From positions 949,531-1,013,530 of the forward strand of contig NW_003101676.1 in assembly GCF_000003855.2 (NCBI RefSeq): 64,000 nucleotides of DNA, read 5' to 3'. The translations under genes were made by a program, and so were the position numbers. Position 1 is the first letter of the stretch. The number at the start of each line of letters is the position of its first letter. The notes below the pieces were generated by a model. It did no database searches. It saw only the letters and a list, made by a program, of their open reading frames with translations, and was not told the origin of the DNA. This stretch comes from Blastomyces gilchristii SLH14081. Lineage: Eukaryota > Ascomycota > Eurotiomycetes > Onygenales > Ajellomycetaceae. This document shows, in pieces, positions 36,522-49,789 of the stretch.

Positions 36522-39500
36522 TTTCAAGCTCAGTCAGTCAGTAACTATCTATTATAACTGAAAGAACTAGAAACTTATATACTTCAATCTTTATGAACTC
36601 TACTGCAGATACTCAGAAGCAGTTATCTGAATTATGAATAACTCTTATAAAAGAAGTCTCAGAGAACTTATTAATTACTTATAAAATATTATTCTCTATA
36701 TCTGTGACAGAGAAACTCTCTGAATTTATAAATAAACTTATCTTAGTAAAGAACATTCTTAAGTATCTTCTATAAAATTAAGCTATTTTTCTATAAGAAA
36801 TACTTACTATCTGTAAATACTCTTAAATCAAGTCTCTAGATATAATCTTCAGAGATACTTATAAACTGAAAAGAAACTTTCTTAAGCAGTAATTACTTAA
36901 GATTACTTATCAAATCACAATCTATAAAAGCTTTTATAAGTTTGTATTTAAAATTAACTCACAAGCTTGACTGTATAATATGAAAGATAAAGAAGCTGTT
37001 ATTTATATAATAACAGATCTCTACTATACTAAAGCTAAGAACTGACTGAATTATCTAGAAAATAATTATAAGAGATCTCACTAATCTGTTCTTAAAATCT
37101 ATTTAAAGAATAAGTTAAGAAACTCTGTAAGCTGAATAGAGAACATCTGAATCATAATTATTAATATTAGAAAAAGAGATGAGAAATCTGATAAAGACTA
37201 CTCACAGTACTTTATAAAATTATAATATAAATTAAGATCTGTGAAAACAGAGCTCTGAAATAAGATCTGAATAATGATATTTATAAAGAGACTGAATAAA
37301 GACATGTAGAATAAGCTTATTAAATAAGACTCTAAGTTCTTAACTTTGAAGAAACTGATAACTCTTATTTATTACTTATAAATCAGTGTAGAAGTTATAG
37401 ACTTATAAAGAGTGAATTATTAATCAGCTCTGTAAGAGTTAGAATAACAGAGAACAGATTTATCAGAGAAAGATAATAAGATATAGAGAGATTTATATCT
37501 AACTACTAAGTAGAAAGAGAGAGCTTTATAAGCTTCAATAAACAGAGTATATAATGAAAAGATTAAGAAAAAGAAACTCTGCTTTATCTGTTCTAAATCA
37601 GAATATCTTCATATAAACTATCTGAATAAATTAAAATAGAAATTTGAGAAGTTATAAATAGAGTCAGTAACAGTTTTCTTAAGAGTCTTGAAGCTGATAT
37701 CTGAATCTGTTACTTCTCTGATGAAAATACTTATTTATAGAGAGAGACTGCACTGCAGTACTACTATCTCATAAGTATGAAAAGTATTAATAAACTCAGA
37801 ATCTCAGGTTACTATAGTATCTTTAAAGCTCACAGAGTAAATAAGCTGAGTGATGAAAACTGAGAATCTACTCTTATAATAAGCAGGATATGAGAACTCA
37901 GATCTGAGAGCTGAGAGACTTATAAAAGTTATCTTTGAATTATAAGATCTCTTCAGAATCTGAAGAAGATTTACAGAAACTGTAATTATTATAAACATCA
38001 CAGATAATATATACTTGAGACTTATATAACTTCAAAGATATAATTTATACATAGCTGTTTACAAGTCAGATTTATACTTCTGATCAGTGTTAACAGACTC
38101 ACTCACAGAGATAGAATCAGTTAATACTATAAAGTTAATTAGAGAAGATAAGCTTATCTATATAATAACTTTATAAATGTCTGAGAACTTCACAGTTATG
38201 AAAACTGAGCTTCAGATATCAGAGAAATACTGAGATCTTACAGAGATATTTAGCTTAGTAAAGATAGCTGAGCTTTCTTCTTACTGTAAGAAGAATCTGA
38301 TAATAAATTTAATAGAAGAGTAGAAACTCTTCTAAGAATTAATCTATAAGCTCTTTTATTATAAGACAGAGATCTTGCAGATCTATATAAAGAAGAATCT
38401 GAAGAATGACTTTATCTGATCTTCACAGATCTCTGCAGAAGTCTCTATGATATTTGTAAAAAAGAAGAATAAAGATCTCAGATTATATATAGACTATTAC
38501 AATTTAAATTTTAAGATAATAAAGAGTTACTACTCTCTATCTTTGATTAAGAATGTAATCAATTATCTTATAGAAGCTGTCATATTCATATAACTAAATA
38601 TAATTAATGTATATACACAGCTGTGAATACAGTCTAAAAATAAATAAAAGACTGTCTTTAGAACTACACTGAAATTATTTGAATATTTAGTAATATCTTT
38701 TAATTTAACTAATATCTCTGCAGCATTTCAGTCTTTTATTAATAAAACACTTTATATATATTTGAATGTCTTCATAATAATATATCTGAATGATGTGATA
38801 ATATACTTTACAAAGAAGAAAGAACACACTGAGCATGTATAAAGTATATTAAAAATCTTAAATAAGACAGAACTGTATATTAAGCTTGTAAAGTGTAACT
38901 TCAGTGTCTATTAAATTAATTTCCTAGAATATATAATTATCACAGATAATATTCAGATAAAATCTTTATAAATTAAGACTATTTTATTATAATCAGAGTT
39001 AACTAGTATTTATAAGATTCAGATCTTTCTAAGCTTTGTGAATTTCTATAGATAATTTATCTTTATATTTATAAGAATCTTCTTAACTCTTACAGACATA
39101 CTGAAGAGTGAAAATAAGAAGAAGTCATTTTATAAATAGAGAATAAAAAGATTATTAAGAAGAAAGAGCTGTGAGAACTTTCTTATTTCAGAAGCTTATA
39201 AAATCTTTATAAGATTGAAACAGATATTCATAAATATAGTAATACTATTTCACTTCAATCTCTTACTCTTAATCAGATTAAAGACAGATATTTTCTTCTT
39301 TACAATTTCAGAAATAGTCTTATAACTACAGTTAAATAAGAACTGAGTTTCAGTAATCTTTTTCTCATAGAAGATATAATCTGTGAAGATCAACTATAAT
39401 ATTTATAATCAGAAGCTTTTTATAATAGTGAAATTCTTTCATTACTGATATTACTACTTTAAGAATCTTATAATAGTAATTACTGTTAGAACTAATTATA

Positions 39501-40345
39501 ACAGCTTATAACAGTTTACTTCAATCAAGAAACTCTTACAATGACAGATTTACTAAGCTCAGAGACTGAGTAAGTTCTAGTTCAAGATAGAATATATCAA
39601 GAGAACTAAGAACTTAGTAAATGAATTCTCTTACAGATCAGACTATGTTAAGAAGATCAGAGTAACAGATATAGAGAGACTAGAGAAGATAGAAAAGCTT
39701 TACAGAATACTTAAACTGAGTATTATAAAGAGATTAATTGAAGAGTCTCTCAATTCTCTGTAAGAGAAGAAAGAAGAGAGAGAAGAGAAGTCTGTATAAC
39801 TACTCTCTATAATACTGAGAGTTAACACTCTGAGAATCTTTATAAGAATTCTTGAAGAGAGTATCTATAATCTGAAAAGTTTGCAGACTTTGAGAAGTAC
39901 TGTAGAAGATCTGATATAAGAAGAAATAAAGTATAAGTCTTTATAAGATCTTCTATTCAGATTATCTGAACTATAACTGAAGAATAAATATACTTAGTAT
40001 ATTTAAAAACTGCTCACAGCAGAAATCAATTCTGTAGAAATAAAGAATTAAAGAGACTTAAATAGTCTCTTATAAAGAGAGAGCTGAATTTATATATCTA
40101 TGAATAAGTTTCTATGTATAGAACTTATTAAAAGATATTATAACTCTTCTCTAGTAAGTCATTTTGCAGACACTAGAACTCATAAGTTACTTATAAGAAA
40201 ATACTTCTGACTGAAGATATAAGAACTTATAAAGAAGATACTGAATTCTTATACTATTTATCAGAATTCATAGATAGTGTGATTCAGACTATATAAAGAA
40301 CTTACTTCTCTACTTATTCTGTGAGAATCTTGAAAACAGCTAGAA

Positions 40346-40576
40346 ATGAATACTCTTATAAGTCTCTCTGAAAGCAAGAACATATATAATGCCTGCTTTG
40401 ACAGTGTACTAATAATAGTGAATTACTTTATCAAGATAACACACTTTATACTTACTTACAAGAACTTGAAGTTAAAGAATTTAACTTATATCTTTATCTG
40501 TAATATGATTCAGTTATATAAGTTATCTATAAATATTATCTTAGATAGAGAATTAATCTTTGTAAAGAAGTTTTAA
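40346..40576 (+). pseudogene. Gypsy D integrase core fragment
   Basis: 76 codons aligning position by position with the copy C integrase fragment (MNTLISLSESKNIY at the start) but with more Ile/Asn/Lys substitutions, showing greater decay of D. Plus strand, confirming the D orientation. Confidence 0.8.
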
Positions 40577-41776
40577 TCTGATCTGATAATTATACTAAAG
40601 ATCTCATGAGATCTAAGCACAGCTTTTCATTAATAGATAGATAATTAGATAGAATATCTGATAAGTATATTAAAATAGTATCTGTAATACTTTATTAATT
40701 ATAATCAGAATAACTGAGTGTATTAATTATTACTTACAGAGTTTATATATAATAACTCAAAGTATATCAACACAGATAAAACTCTCTTTAAAATACTTAC
40801 TAAGACTTATTCACAGATAATCTTGATAGACTTATAAGAGTATACTATAGAGTGTGATAATATCTGTGAACAGACTGAGAGAATTCAGAATATTCAGAAG
40901 AAAGTCTGTGAATTCTTGAGAAAGACTCAAGAGTATCAGAAGAGATACTATAACTTCAAGTATATTATAAAGAGTTTTAAGAAAGATAATAGAGTCTGAC
41001 TAAGTCTAGAAAATATTATTACACAGAGATCTAGTAAGAAGCTGAATCTCTTATAAATAGAGTCTTATAAGATTATAAAGAAAGTTAGTTTACAGTTCTA
41101 TAGATTGAAACTATTATCTAAGTTATAGATATATAATATTTTTTATATCTCTTTACTTTATAAATATAAGAAATTTCTAGAAGAGAACTCTGTAACTCAT
41201 CACTCTATTTACAAAGTATTAGAGAGTAAAAGAGAATATTAGATTAAAGAGATTATTAACTTAGAAAAGTAAGATCATGAGCTCTGATTTAAGATTCAGT
41301 GATAAGAGTATTCTGATAAGATAAATAAGTTCACTTGAAAACTATCTGAGTAGATAAGATATCTGCAGAAGCTGAGACATGACTTTTATACTATGAATTC
41401 TGATAAGTCAGAATAATATAATCTTTGCTAAGAATCTAATTATAATAAAGATATTAACACTGTTATTTATAAACTCTAGTTTATAAAATAATAAGTTTCT
41501 ACTGAGATGAACAGTCTGCAGTGTATATAAAGAGAAGAAGAAATCATATTCTTATTAAAGTTAAAAAATAAGAAAACAGAAATAAAGTCATGAATATAAT
41601 TTAGAGACTAATAAAGAAAAAATAAAGAAAACTCATACTTATATTCTTAATATTTATAATACTTAATTCTCTTATAACTATCAATTTTTCTCTTCAAAGA
41701 AGCAGAAAGTATTATATTCACAGTACAGATAATTGTTATATTTAACATGAAAACTGTTAGAAATATACAGACTTCA

Positions 41777-42108
41777 TGTAAGAATAAGTGCTCGCAGGCG
41801 ATTATTCAGGTGTTTGCAGCTTGGCATGATATGTACTGTTAACTACTAGAAGTGTTCACAGTAGGAAGATAAATGTAGAGATCAAATGTATAATAGCATT
41901 CAAGCTGAGTTATAAATAGTATTTGCGAACTCCAGTCTATATAGTTATGTGTAGCCAAGGGCCGCTAGCCCTATTGATTACATAAGAGATAGAAATAGAG
42001 GGAACTCCAGTCTATATAGTTGTGTGTAGCCAAGGGCTGCTAGCTCTATTGATTACACGAGAGATAGGAATAGAAGTAAAGAATCTGTAAGAAGTGAGAT
42101 TTCTTACA
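41777..42108 (-). repeat. Gypsy E 3' LTR with tandem duplication
   Basis: 332 bases. A unit of about 75 bases beginning GAACTCCAGTCTATATAG occurs twice in a row (from about 41928 and about 42003). Confidence 0.88.
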
Positions 42109-45100
42109 TACTCTCCTCTCTCTAAGGCTTCGTCCGCGAAGCCTTTCACTGAGTGACTTCATAGTCAGCTCAGCACTGCAGTGATACTCACTAAAAATCC
42201 TTCACATCTATAAAAAATCTTAGTGAGGAAAAATCCCTTGTTACTGTGAAGAGAAAAGAGTCTGTCACTCAGTTTCTTATTCTGTGAGATTCTTTATAAT
42301 CTACAGATTCTTCTCTGACTATCACACAGATTTATCTCATATCTTTTATATAGAAGAGTTTCAGTTGACTCTCAATCATTTTTACAAGATTCTTGTGTGA
42401 TTATTACACAGATTCATCTTACAGATGAATCACTCTCTGTGAGATTATCCTTATTAAAGAGAAATATTCATGAGTTAATCTTTCATTCATTCTTGTAAAT
42501 CATTGCTCTTTAACACTGTAGAATTGTGAGGAATTTTCCATTCTTTTATCAACTCTGTAGAATTGTAGAATTAAGATGTCTGCAGTCTGCAATCACTCTT
42601 TATAGTCACATAGAAAGATTCAGGCCTGTGATTCATAATCACTCTTATTTACTAGAATGATCTGGCTATTCTGTGAGATCACTCACAGTGTAAGTAAATC
42701 TCTCTAGAGTAGTATAAATATTTCAGATCTGTCTGTAGAATCTTATCTTCTTTTTTCTTTTTCTATAACAGCTTTCATTCTTATAAACTGTGAGTATTCT
42801 CATTCATCTGTAAAGTGTTTTCATTCAGATAACAGAGAGAGAGTGTTTCTGACAGTGTTCACATATTGATTCAAGAACTTCTCAAGAATAAAAATTTTTT
42901 CAATTTCAATCTCTTCACAAACAATGTCTGATCACTGCTGAGCTTCTTGTAAGTGTCTTCACAACTTCTCTGATTACTTTTTACTGGCTGATGAAGTAGA
43001 GACACTGCTGCTCATGACTGCATCTTCACTTCTCTCAGTCCTGTCACTGCACCTGATCTTCAGGCCAGCGGCCAATCTCCTGTCTTTCTCAGATCAGTCC
43101 CTGACTTCAAGTAGTGTAGTTCTCTTCTTTGCTGTAAGTCTTCTCATAAGTAATTTCTTACAGACTCTAGCTAACAGTTCTTATAAAGCTCTCAGTGTTG
43201 TCAGTGTCTTCTGCAGCTCTGCAGGCCTACAATCATCTCTTCTCTGCTCACACAATCTCTGATCAGATATATGCAAATATGTCTAGATTCTCTATCAATG
43301 ATTCTCACACTGCAGTGCATTTTCACAATTTCATTATCAATGAGAGATGAGTCTTCAGGTACTCACAAAATCTGAGTAATCAAGATAATGTGAATATCAT
43401 GAATTTATAACAGAAGTTGACCTGAGCAGATGAGCTCTCTCTTCACATTCTCATTGTTTTCAGACTGAATACTTCAGCATAACTGAGAGAGTGAATACAG
43501 CTTCATAAGAAGTATCTGATTATACACACAGATAACCAGTCTTCAAGATTCTGCTGCAACTGTGTATACTCTGATATTCAGCTTCTCTGAAGTCTGTGCA
43601 TTTCTAACAGTCTTCACATTAAATACAATAATTATCTGTACTACAGACATAATACTCTCTGCTTCTTTGAAAAGAGAAATTGATAGTTATGAGAGAGTTG
43701 AGTGTTACAGATGTTAATAATATAAGTGTGAGTTTTCTTTATTTTTTCTTTATTAGTCTCTAAATTGTATTCACAGTTCTGTTTATTTTCTTATTTTTTA
43801 ACTTTAATAAGAATATGTTTTCTTCTTTTCTTACATACACTGCAGACTGTTCATCTCAGTAGAAACTCATCATCTTATAGACTAGAGTTTGCAAATGACA
43901 GTGTTAATATCTTTATTATAATCAGGTTCTTAGTGAAGACTGCATCATTCTGACTTATCAGAATTCATAGTATAAAAGTCATATCTCAGCTTCTACAGAT
44001 ATCTTATCTGCTCAGATAATTCTTAAGTGAACTTATTTATCTTATCAGAATACTCTTATCACTGAATCTTGAATCAGAGCTCATAATCTCACTTCTCTGA
44101 GTTAATAATCTCTTTAACCTAATATTCTCTTTCACTCTCTAGTACTTTATGAATAGAGTGATAAGTCACAGAGTTCTCTTCTAAGAATTTCTTATATTCA
44201 TAAAGTAAAGAGACATGAAAAACATTGTATATCTATAACTCAGATAATAGTTTCAATCTGTAGAACTGCAAACTAACTTTCTTCATAATCTTATAAGACT
44301 CTGTTTACAAGAGATTCAGCTTCTTACTAGATCTCTATATAATAATGTTTTCTAGACTCAGTCAGACTCTATCATCTTTCTTGAAACTCTTTATAATATG
44401 CTTAAAGTCATAGTATCTCTTCTGATACTCTTGAGTCTTTCTCAAGAATTCACAGACTTTCTTCTGAATCTTCTGAATTCTCTCAGCTTATTCACAAGCA
44501 TTATCACACTCTATAGTGTACTCTCACAGGTTTATCAAGATCATTCACAGATAAGTCTCAGTGAGTATCTCAAAGAGAGTTTTATCTGTGCTGATATATT
44601 TTGAGTTGTTATATATAAACTCTGTAAGTAATAATCAATGCACTCAGTTATTCTGATTATAATTGACAAAGTACTGCAGATACTGTTTCAATATACTTAT
44701 CAGGCATTCTGTCTGATTATCTGTCTGTTAATGAAAAGCTGTACTTAGATCTCATGAGATCTTCAGTATAGTTATCAGATCAGATCAGAACTCTTCTGTA
44801 AAGATTGATTCTCTATCTGAGATAATGTTTGCAGACAACTCATACAATCAGATCATATTATAAATGAAGATATGAGTTAAATTCTTTAACTTCAAGTTCT
44901 TACAGATGAGTATAAAGTGTGTTATCTTGATAAAGTAATTCACTATCACTAGCACACTGTCAAAGCAGGCATCATATATGTTCTTACTTTCAGAGAGGCT
45001 TATAAGAGTATTCATTTCTAGCTGTTCTCAAGGTTTCTGTAAGATGAGTAGAGAAGTAAGTTCTTTATATAGTCTGAACTACACTATCTGCAAACTCTGA

Positions 45101-46035
45101 TAAACAGTATAAGAATTCACTATCTTCTTCATAAGTTCTCATATCTTCAGTCAGAAGTATTTTCTTACAAGCAACTCATGAGTTCTAGTATCTATAAAAT
45201 GACCTGCTAGAGAAGAGTTATAATACCTTTTAATAAGTTCTATATATAGAAACTCATTTACAGGTATATAAATTCAGTCCTCTCTTTATAAGAGGCTATT
45301 TAAGTCTCTTCAATTCTTTGTTTCTGCAGGGTTGATCCCTGCTGTGAGCAGTTTCTAAATATATTGAGTATATTCATTCTTCAGTTGCAGTTCAGACAAT
45401 CTGAATAGAAGATCTTATAAAGACTTATACTCTGTTTTCTCTTACATCAGATCTTCTGTGATGCTTCTTAAAGTCTGCAAACTCTTCAGATTATAGATAC
45501 TCTCTTCAAGAATTCTCATGAAGATTCTCAGAGTGTTGACTCTCAGTGTTATAGAGAGTAGTTATACAGGCTTCTTTTCTCTCTTTTCTCTCTTCTCTCA
45601 TAGAGGATTAAGAGACTCTTCAGTCAATCTCTTCACAACACTCAGTCTAAGCATTCTGTGAAGCTTTTCTATCTTCTCTAATCTCTCTATATCTGTCATT
45701 CTAGTCTTCTTAACATAGTCTGACCTGTGAGAGAGTCTGTCTGCTGAGTTCTTAGTTCTCTTGATATGTTCTATCTTGAATCAGAACTCACTCAGTCTCT
45801 GAGCTCAGTGAATCTACTACTGTGAGAGTTTCTTGATTGAAGTAAACTGTTATAAGCTGTTATGATCAGTTCTAACAGTAATCACTGTTACAAGACTCTT
45901 AAAGTAGTAACATCAGTGATGAAAGAATTTCACTATTATAAGAAGCTTCTGATCATGAATGCTATAGTTGATCTCTGCAGATTACATCTTTCATGAGAAA
46001 AAGATCACTGAAACTCAGTTCTTATTTAACTGTAA

Positions 46036-46218
46036 TTATGAGACTATTTCTGAAATTATAAAGAAGAAGACATCTGTCTTCAATCTGATTAAGAGTAAGA
46101 AATCAAAGTGAAACAGTATCACTGTATCTGTGAATATCTGTTTCAATCTTGTAAAGACCTTACAAGCTTCTGAGATAAGAAAGTTCTTACAGTTCTTTCT
46201 TCTTAATAATCTTTTCAT
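46036..46218 (-). pseudogene. Gypsy E RNase H start
   Basis: 60 open codons parallel to copy C 33310-33492 (FLISEACKVFTRLKQIFTDTVILFHFD), marking the RT to RNase H junction. Confidence 0.75.
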
Positions 46219-47739
46219 TCTTCATTCATAGAATGATTTCTTCTTATTTTCATTCTTCAGTATGTCTATAAGAGTTAAGAAGATTCTCACAAATACAAAG
46301 ATAAATCATCTATAGAAATTCACAAAGCTCAGAAAGATCTGAATCTTATGAATACTAGTTGACTTCAGTTATAATAGAATAGTCTCAACTCATGAAGGTT
46401 TCATTTGAATATCATTCACAGTGATTACATATTCTAGGAAATTAATTCAGCAGATACTGAAGTTACACTTTACAAGCTTAATATACAGTTCTGTCTCATC
46501 TAAGATCTTTAACACACTTCACACATGCTCAGTGTGTTCTTTCTTCTTCACAGAGTACACTATCACATTATTCAGATATATTATCATGAAGACATTCAGA
46601 TATATATGAAGTGTTTTATTAATGAAAGACTGAAATACTGTGAGAGTATTAGTCAGATCAAAAGACATCACTAGATATTCAAACAGTCTCAGTGCAGTTC
46701 TAAAGACAGTCTTTCATTCATTTTCAGACTGTATTCACAGCTGTGTATATGCATTGATTATATTTAGTTATGTGAATATAACAGCTTCTGTGAGATGATT
46801 GATCACATTCTCAATCAGAGATAGAAAGTAGCAGCTCTTTATTATCTTGAAGTTCAGATCACAGTAGTCTACATACAATCTGAGATCTTTATTCTTCTTC
46901 TTCATAAATATCACAGAGACTTCTGCAGAGGTCTGTGAAGATCAGATGAAGTCATTCTTCAGATTCTTCTCTATATAGGTCTGCAAGATCTCTGTCTCAT
47001 GATGAGAGAGCTTATAGATTGATTCTCAGAAGGGTTTCTACTCTTCTATTAAATCTATTACCAGATTCTTCTTACAGTGAGAAGAAAGCTCAGCTGTCTT
47101 AGCTGAGCTGAACATCTCTGTAAGATCTCAGTATTTCTCTGATATCTGAAGCTCAGTTTTCATGACTGCAAGATTCTCAGACACTTATAAAGTTATTATA
47201 TAGATGAGCTTATCTCCTCTAATCAACTCTGCAGCATCAACTGCTTCTATCTTTATAAGTGAGTCTGTCAACACTGATCAGAAGTATAAACCTGACTCAC
47301 AGATAACTATATGCAGATTGTGTCTTTGAAGTCATACAAGTCTCAAATACATGTCATCTGTGATGTCTGTGATAATCACAGTTTCTGCAAATCTTCTTCA
47401 GATTTCAGAGAGATCTTGCAATTCAAAGATGACTCTTATGAGTCTCTCAACTCTCAGATCTGAGTTCTCACACTCTGCTTATTATAAGAGCAGATTCTCA
47501 GTCTTCATCTTTCAGCTCATTCACTCTGCAAGCTTTAGAGACATTACAGTGATCTGAGATTCTGAGTTTATCAATACTTCTCATACTTGCAGAGCAGCAG
47601 TATCACAGCACAATCTCTCTCTGCAAGCAAGCATTTTCATTGAGAGAGTAACAGATTCAGATGTCAGCTTTAAGATTCTTAAGAAGGCTGTTGCTGACTC
47701 TGTCTATGACTTCTCAAATTTCTATTTTGATTTGTTCAG

Positions 47740-47781
47740 ACAGTTTGTGTGAAGATGTTCTAGTTTAGAACAGATAAAACA
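47740..47781 (-). pseudogene. Gag zinc knuckle of gypsy E, motif intact
   Basis: The minus strand encodes CFICSKLEHLHTNC, a complete CX2CX4HX4C nucleocapsid knuckle. In copy C the second Cys reads Tyr. This single motif is intact; the surrounding gag is not open throughout. Confidence 0.8.
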
Positions 47782-48839
47782 GAGTCTCTTTTTCTTAGTC
47801 TCTCTGTTATACACTCTGTTTACAGAAGCTTGTGAAGCTCTCTCTCTCTGCTCAGCAGTCAGATATAAATCTCTCTGTGTCTTATTATCTTTTTCTGACA
47901 AATCTGTTCTCTGTTGTTCTGACTCTTATGAGACCAGTTGATAATCTACTCTCTGCAGGTCTGTAACTCTCACAGTGATCTGTAAGTGATGAATAAGAGT
48001 CATCAGTTTCTCCAGAGTTAAGAACTTAGAGTCTTACTCAATGAGCTTGTTCTGCATGTCTTTATTCAGTCTCTTTACAAATATTATTATTCAGGTCTTG
48101 TTTCAGAGCCCTATTTTCACAGGTCTTAATTTATATCACAATTTCATGAAACACTGTGAGTAGTCTTCATCAGATTTCTCACCTCTTTTTCTAATATTAG
48201 TGATCACAGCTCAGGTGTTCTCTGTTCAGCTCACAGAGTCTCTTAACTTATTCTTTAGATAGGTCTTGAGAACAGATCATCAGAATCTCTTATAATCATT
48301 CTCTAGATAGTTCAGCCAGTTCTTGACTTCAGTGTAATAGAGGTCTGTTATCATGTAGATGATAGCTTCTTCATCTTTCATATCACACAGCCAGGCTTGT
48401 AAGTCAATTTCAAATGCAAACTTGTAAAAGCTTTTATAGATTATGATTCAATAGATGATCTTAAGTGATCATGACTTGAGAAAGTTTCTTTTCAGTTTGT
48501 GAGTGTCTCTGAAGATCATGTCTAGAGACTCAGTTTGAGAGTGTTTACAGATAGTAAGCATTTCTTATAGAAAAATAGCTTGATCTTACAGAAGATGCTC
48601 AAGAATGTTCTTTACTGAGATTGATTTATTTATGAGTTCAGAGAGTTTCTCTGTCTGAGATGCAGAGAATAATGTTCTGTAAGTGATTGATAAGTTCTCT
48701 GAGACTTCTTTCATGAGAATTATTCATGATTCAGATGACTGCTTCTGAGTGTCTGCAGTAGAGTTTGCAGGGGTTGAAGCACATGAGTTTCTAGTTCTTT
48801 CAGTTATAATAGGTGATTGCTGACTGACTGAGCTTGAAA

Positions 48840-49171
48840 TGTAAGAATAAGTACTTGCAGGTGATTATTCAGGTGTTTGCAGCTTGATGTGATATATACT
48901 GTTAACTACTAGAAGTGTTCACAGTAGAAAGATAAATGTAGAGATTAAATGTATAATAGTATTCAAGCTGAGTTATGAATAGTATTCATGAACTTCAGTC
49001 TATATAGTTGTGTGTAGCCAAGGGCCGCTAGCCCTATTGATTATGTAAGAGATAGGAATAGAGGGAACTCCAGTCTATATAGTTGTGTGTAGCCAAGGGC
49101 TGCTAGCCCTATTGGTTACGCAAGAGATAGGAATAGAGGTAAAGAATCCGCGAGGAGCGGGATTTCTTACA
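48840..49171 (-). repeat. Gypsy E 5' LTR with tandem duplication
   Basis: 332 bases with the same internal duplication as the partner, so the duplication existed in the parent element before this insertion. Confidence 0.88.
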
Positions 49172-49284
49172 CTTCAGAGAAGCTGAATATCAGAATATAC
49201 ACAGTTGTAATAGAATCTTAAGAGCTGACTGTCTGTATATATAATTAGATATTTCTTATAAAGCTATATTCACTCTCTCAGTTA

Positions 49285-49789
49285 GACTGACCGTGTGACC
49301 GTGTCTGAAACCAGAATCAGATTTTTTGATAGTCTCATTACTAATTCAACTGATCTCATTACACAGTTTTAACATTAGATAGTAGTCTTATACTGTTTCA
49401 GTGAGACTTACTGTCTACTCTTATCATATTTTTCAAATGAGACTATGATTTCCACTTCTCAATTTAAATTATTTTTATTGCTTTAAATGACTTTAAATCT
49501 TATTTGAGCATTATCAAAAAGTGTTACTTTTTAAAAAATTAAAAATAGTCTAAAAAAAACCTTAAAATGTCTAAAAATAGTAACTTTATGCTAAGAATGA
49601 GACTAAATGAGACCAAATGAGATCACTTTCTCATTTTTTTCAAGTCATGGTTTCATTTTAAGATCTGATATATAGTCACTTTACATGTTTTTTTAATAGC
49701 CAGTCTCAGTGGGATTCACGCCAAGAAATGTATAAGACCAGATCAAATGAAATCAAACATGAAATTCATAGTCTCAGTGACCAGTCTAC
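49285..49789. mobile_element. MITE-like DNA element in gypsy D
   Basis: 505 bases inserted in D, flanked by TCTCAGTTA (49276-49284 and 49790-49798). The sister copies contain that sequence once at this point. The ends are weakly inverted: GACTGACCGTGTGACC at the left, and GTAGACTGGTCACTGAG on the reverse strand from the right. No ORF. An 8-10 bp duplication suggests hAT or Mutator-like mobilisation; the exact end is ambiguous by one or two bases. Confidence 0.72.

Larger units (their letters stand above)
41777..49171 (-). mobile_element. Ty3/gypsy chromovirus copy E, inside D, least decayed
   Basis: 7395 bases, minus strand, with CTTCA on both sides (41772-41776, 49172-49176). LTRs of 332 bases each (41777-42108, 48840-49171) are longer than the 258 of A/C/D because of an internal tandem duplication. 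Minus-strand order: gag with an intact CCHC knuckle (47740-47781), RT (about 46.99-46.43 kb), RNase H (46218-46036), integrase (about 45.4-44.8 kb), chromodomain-like end (about 44.2-44.08 kb). It has the highest GC content and most CpG of the four copies, but Pol still contains stops. Confidence 0.9.
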
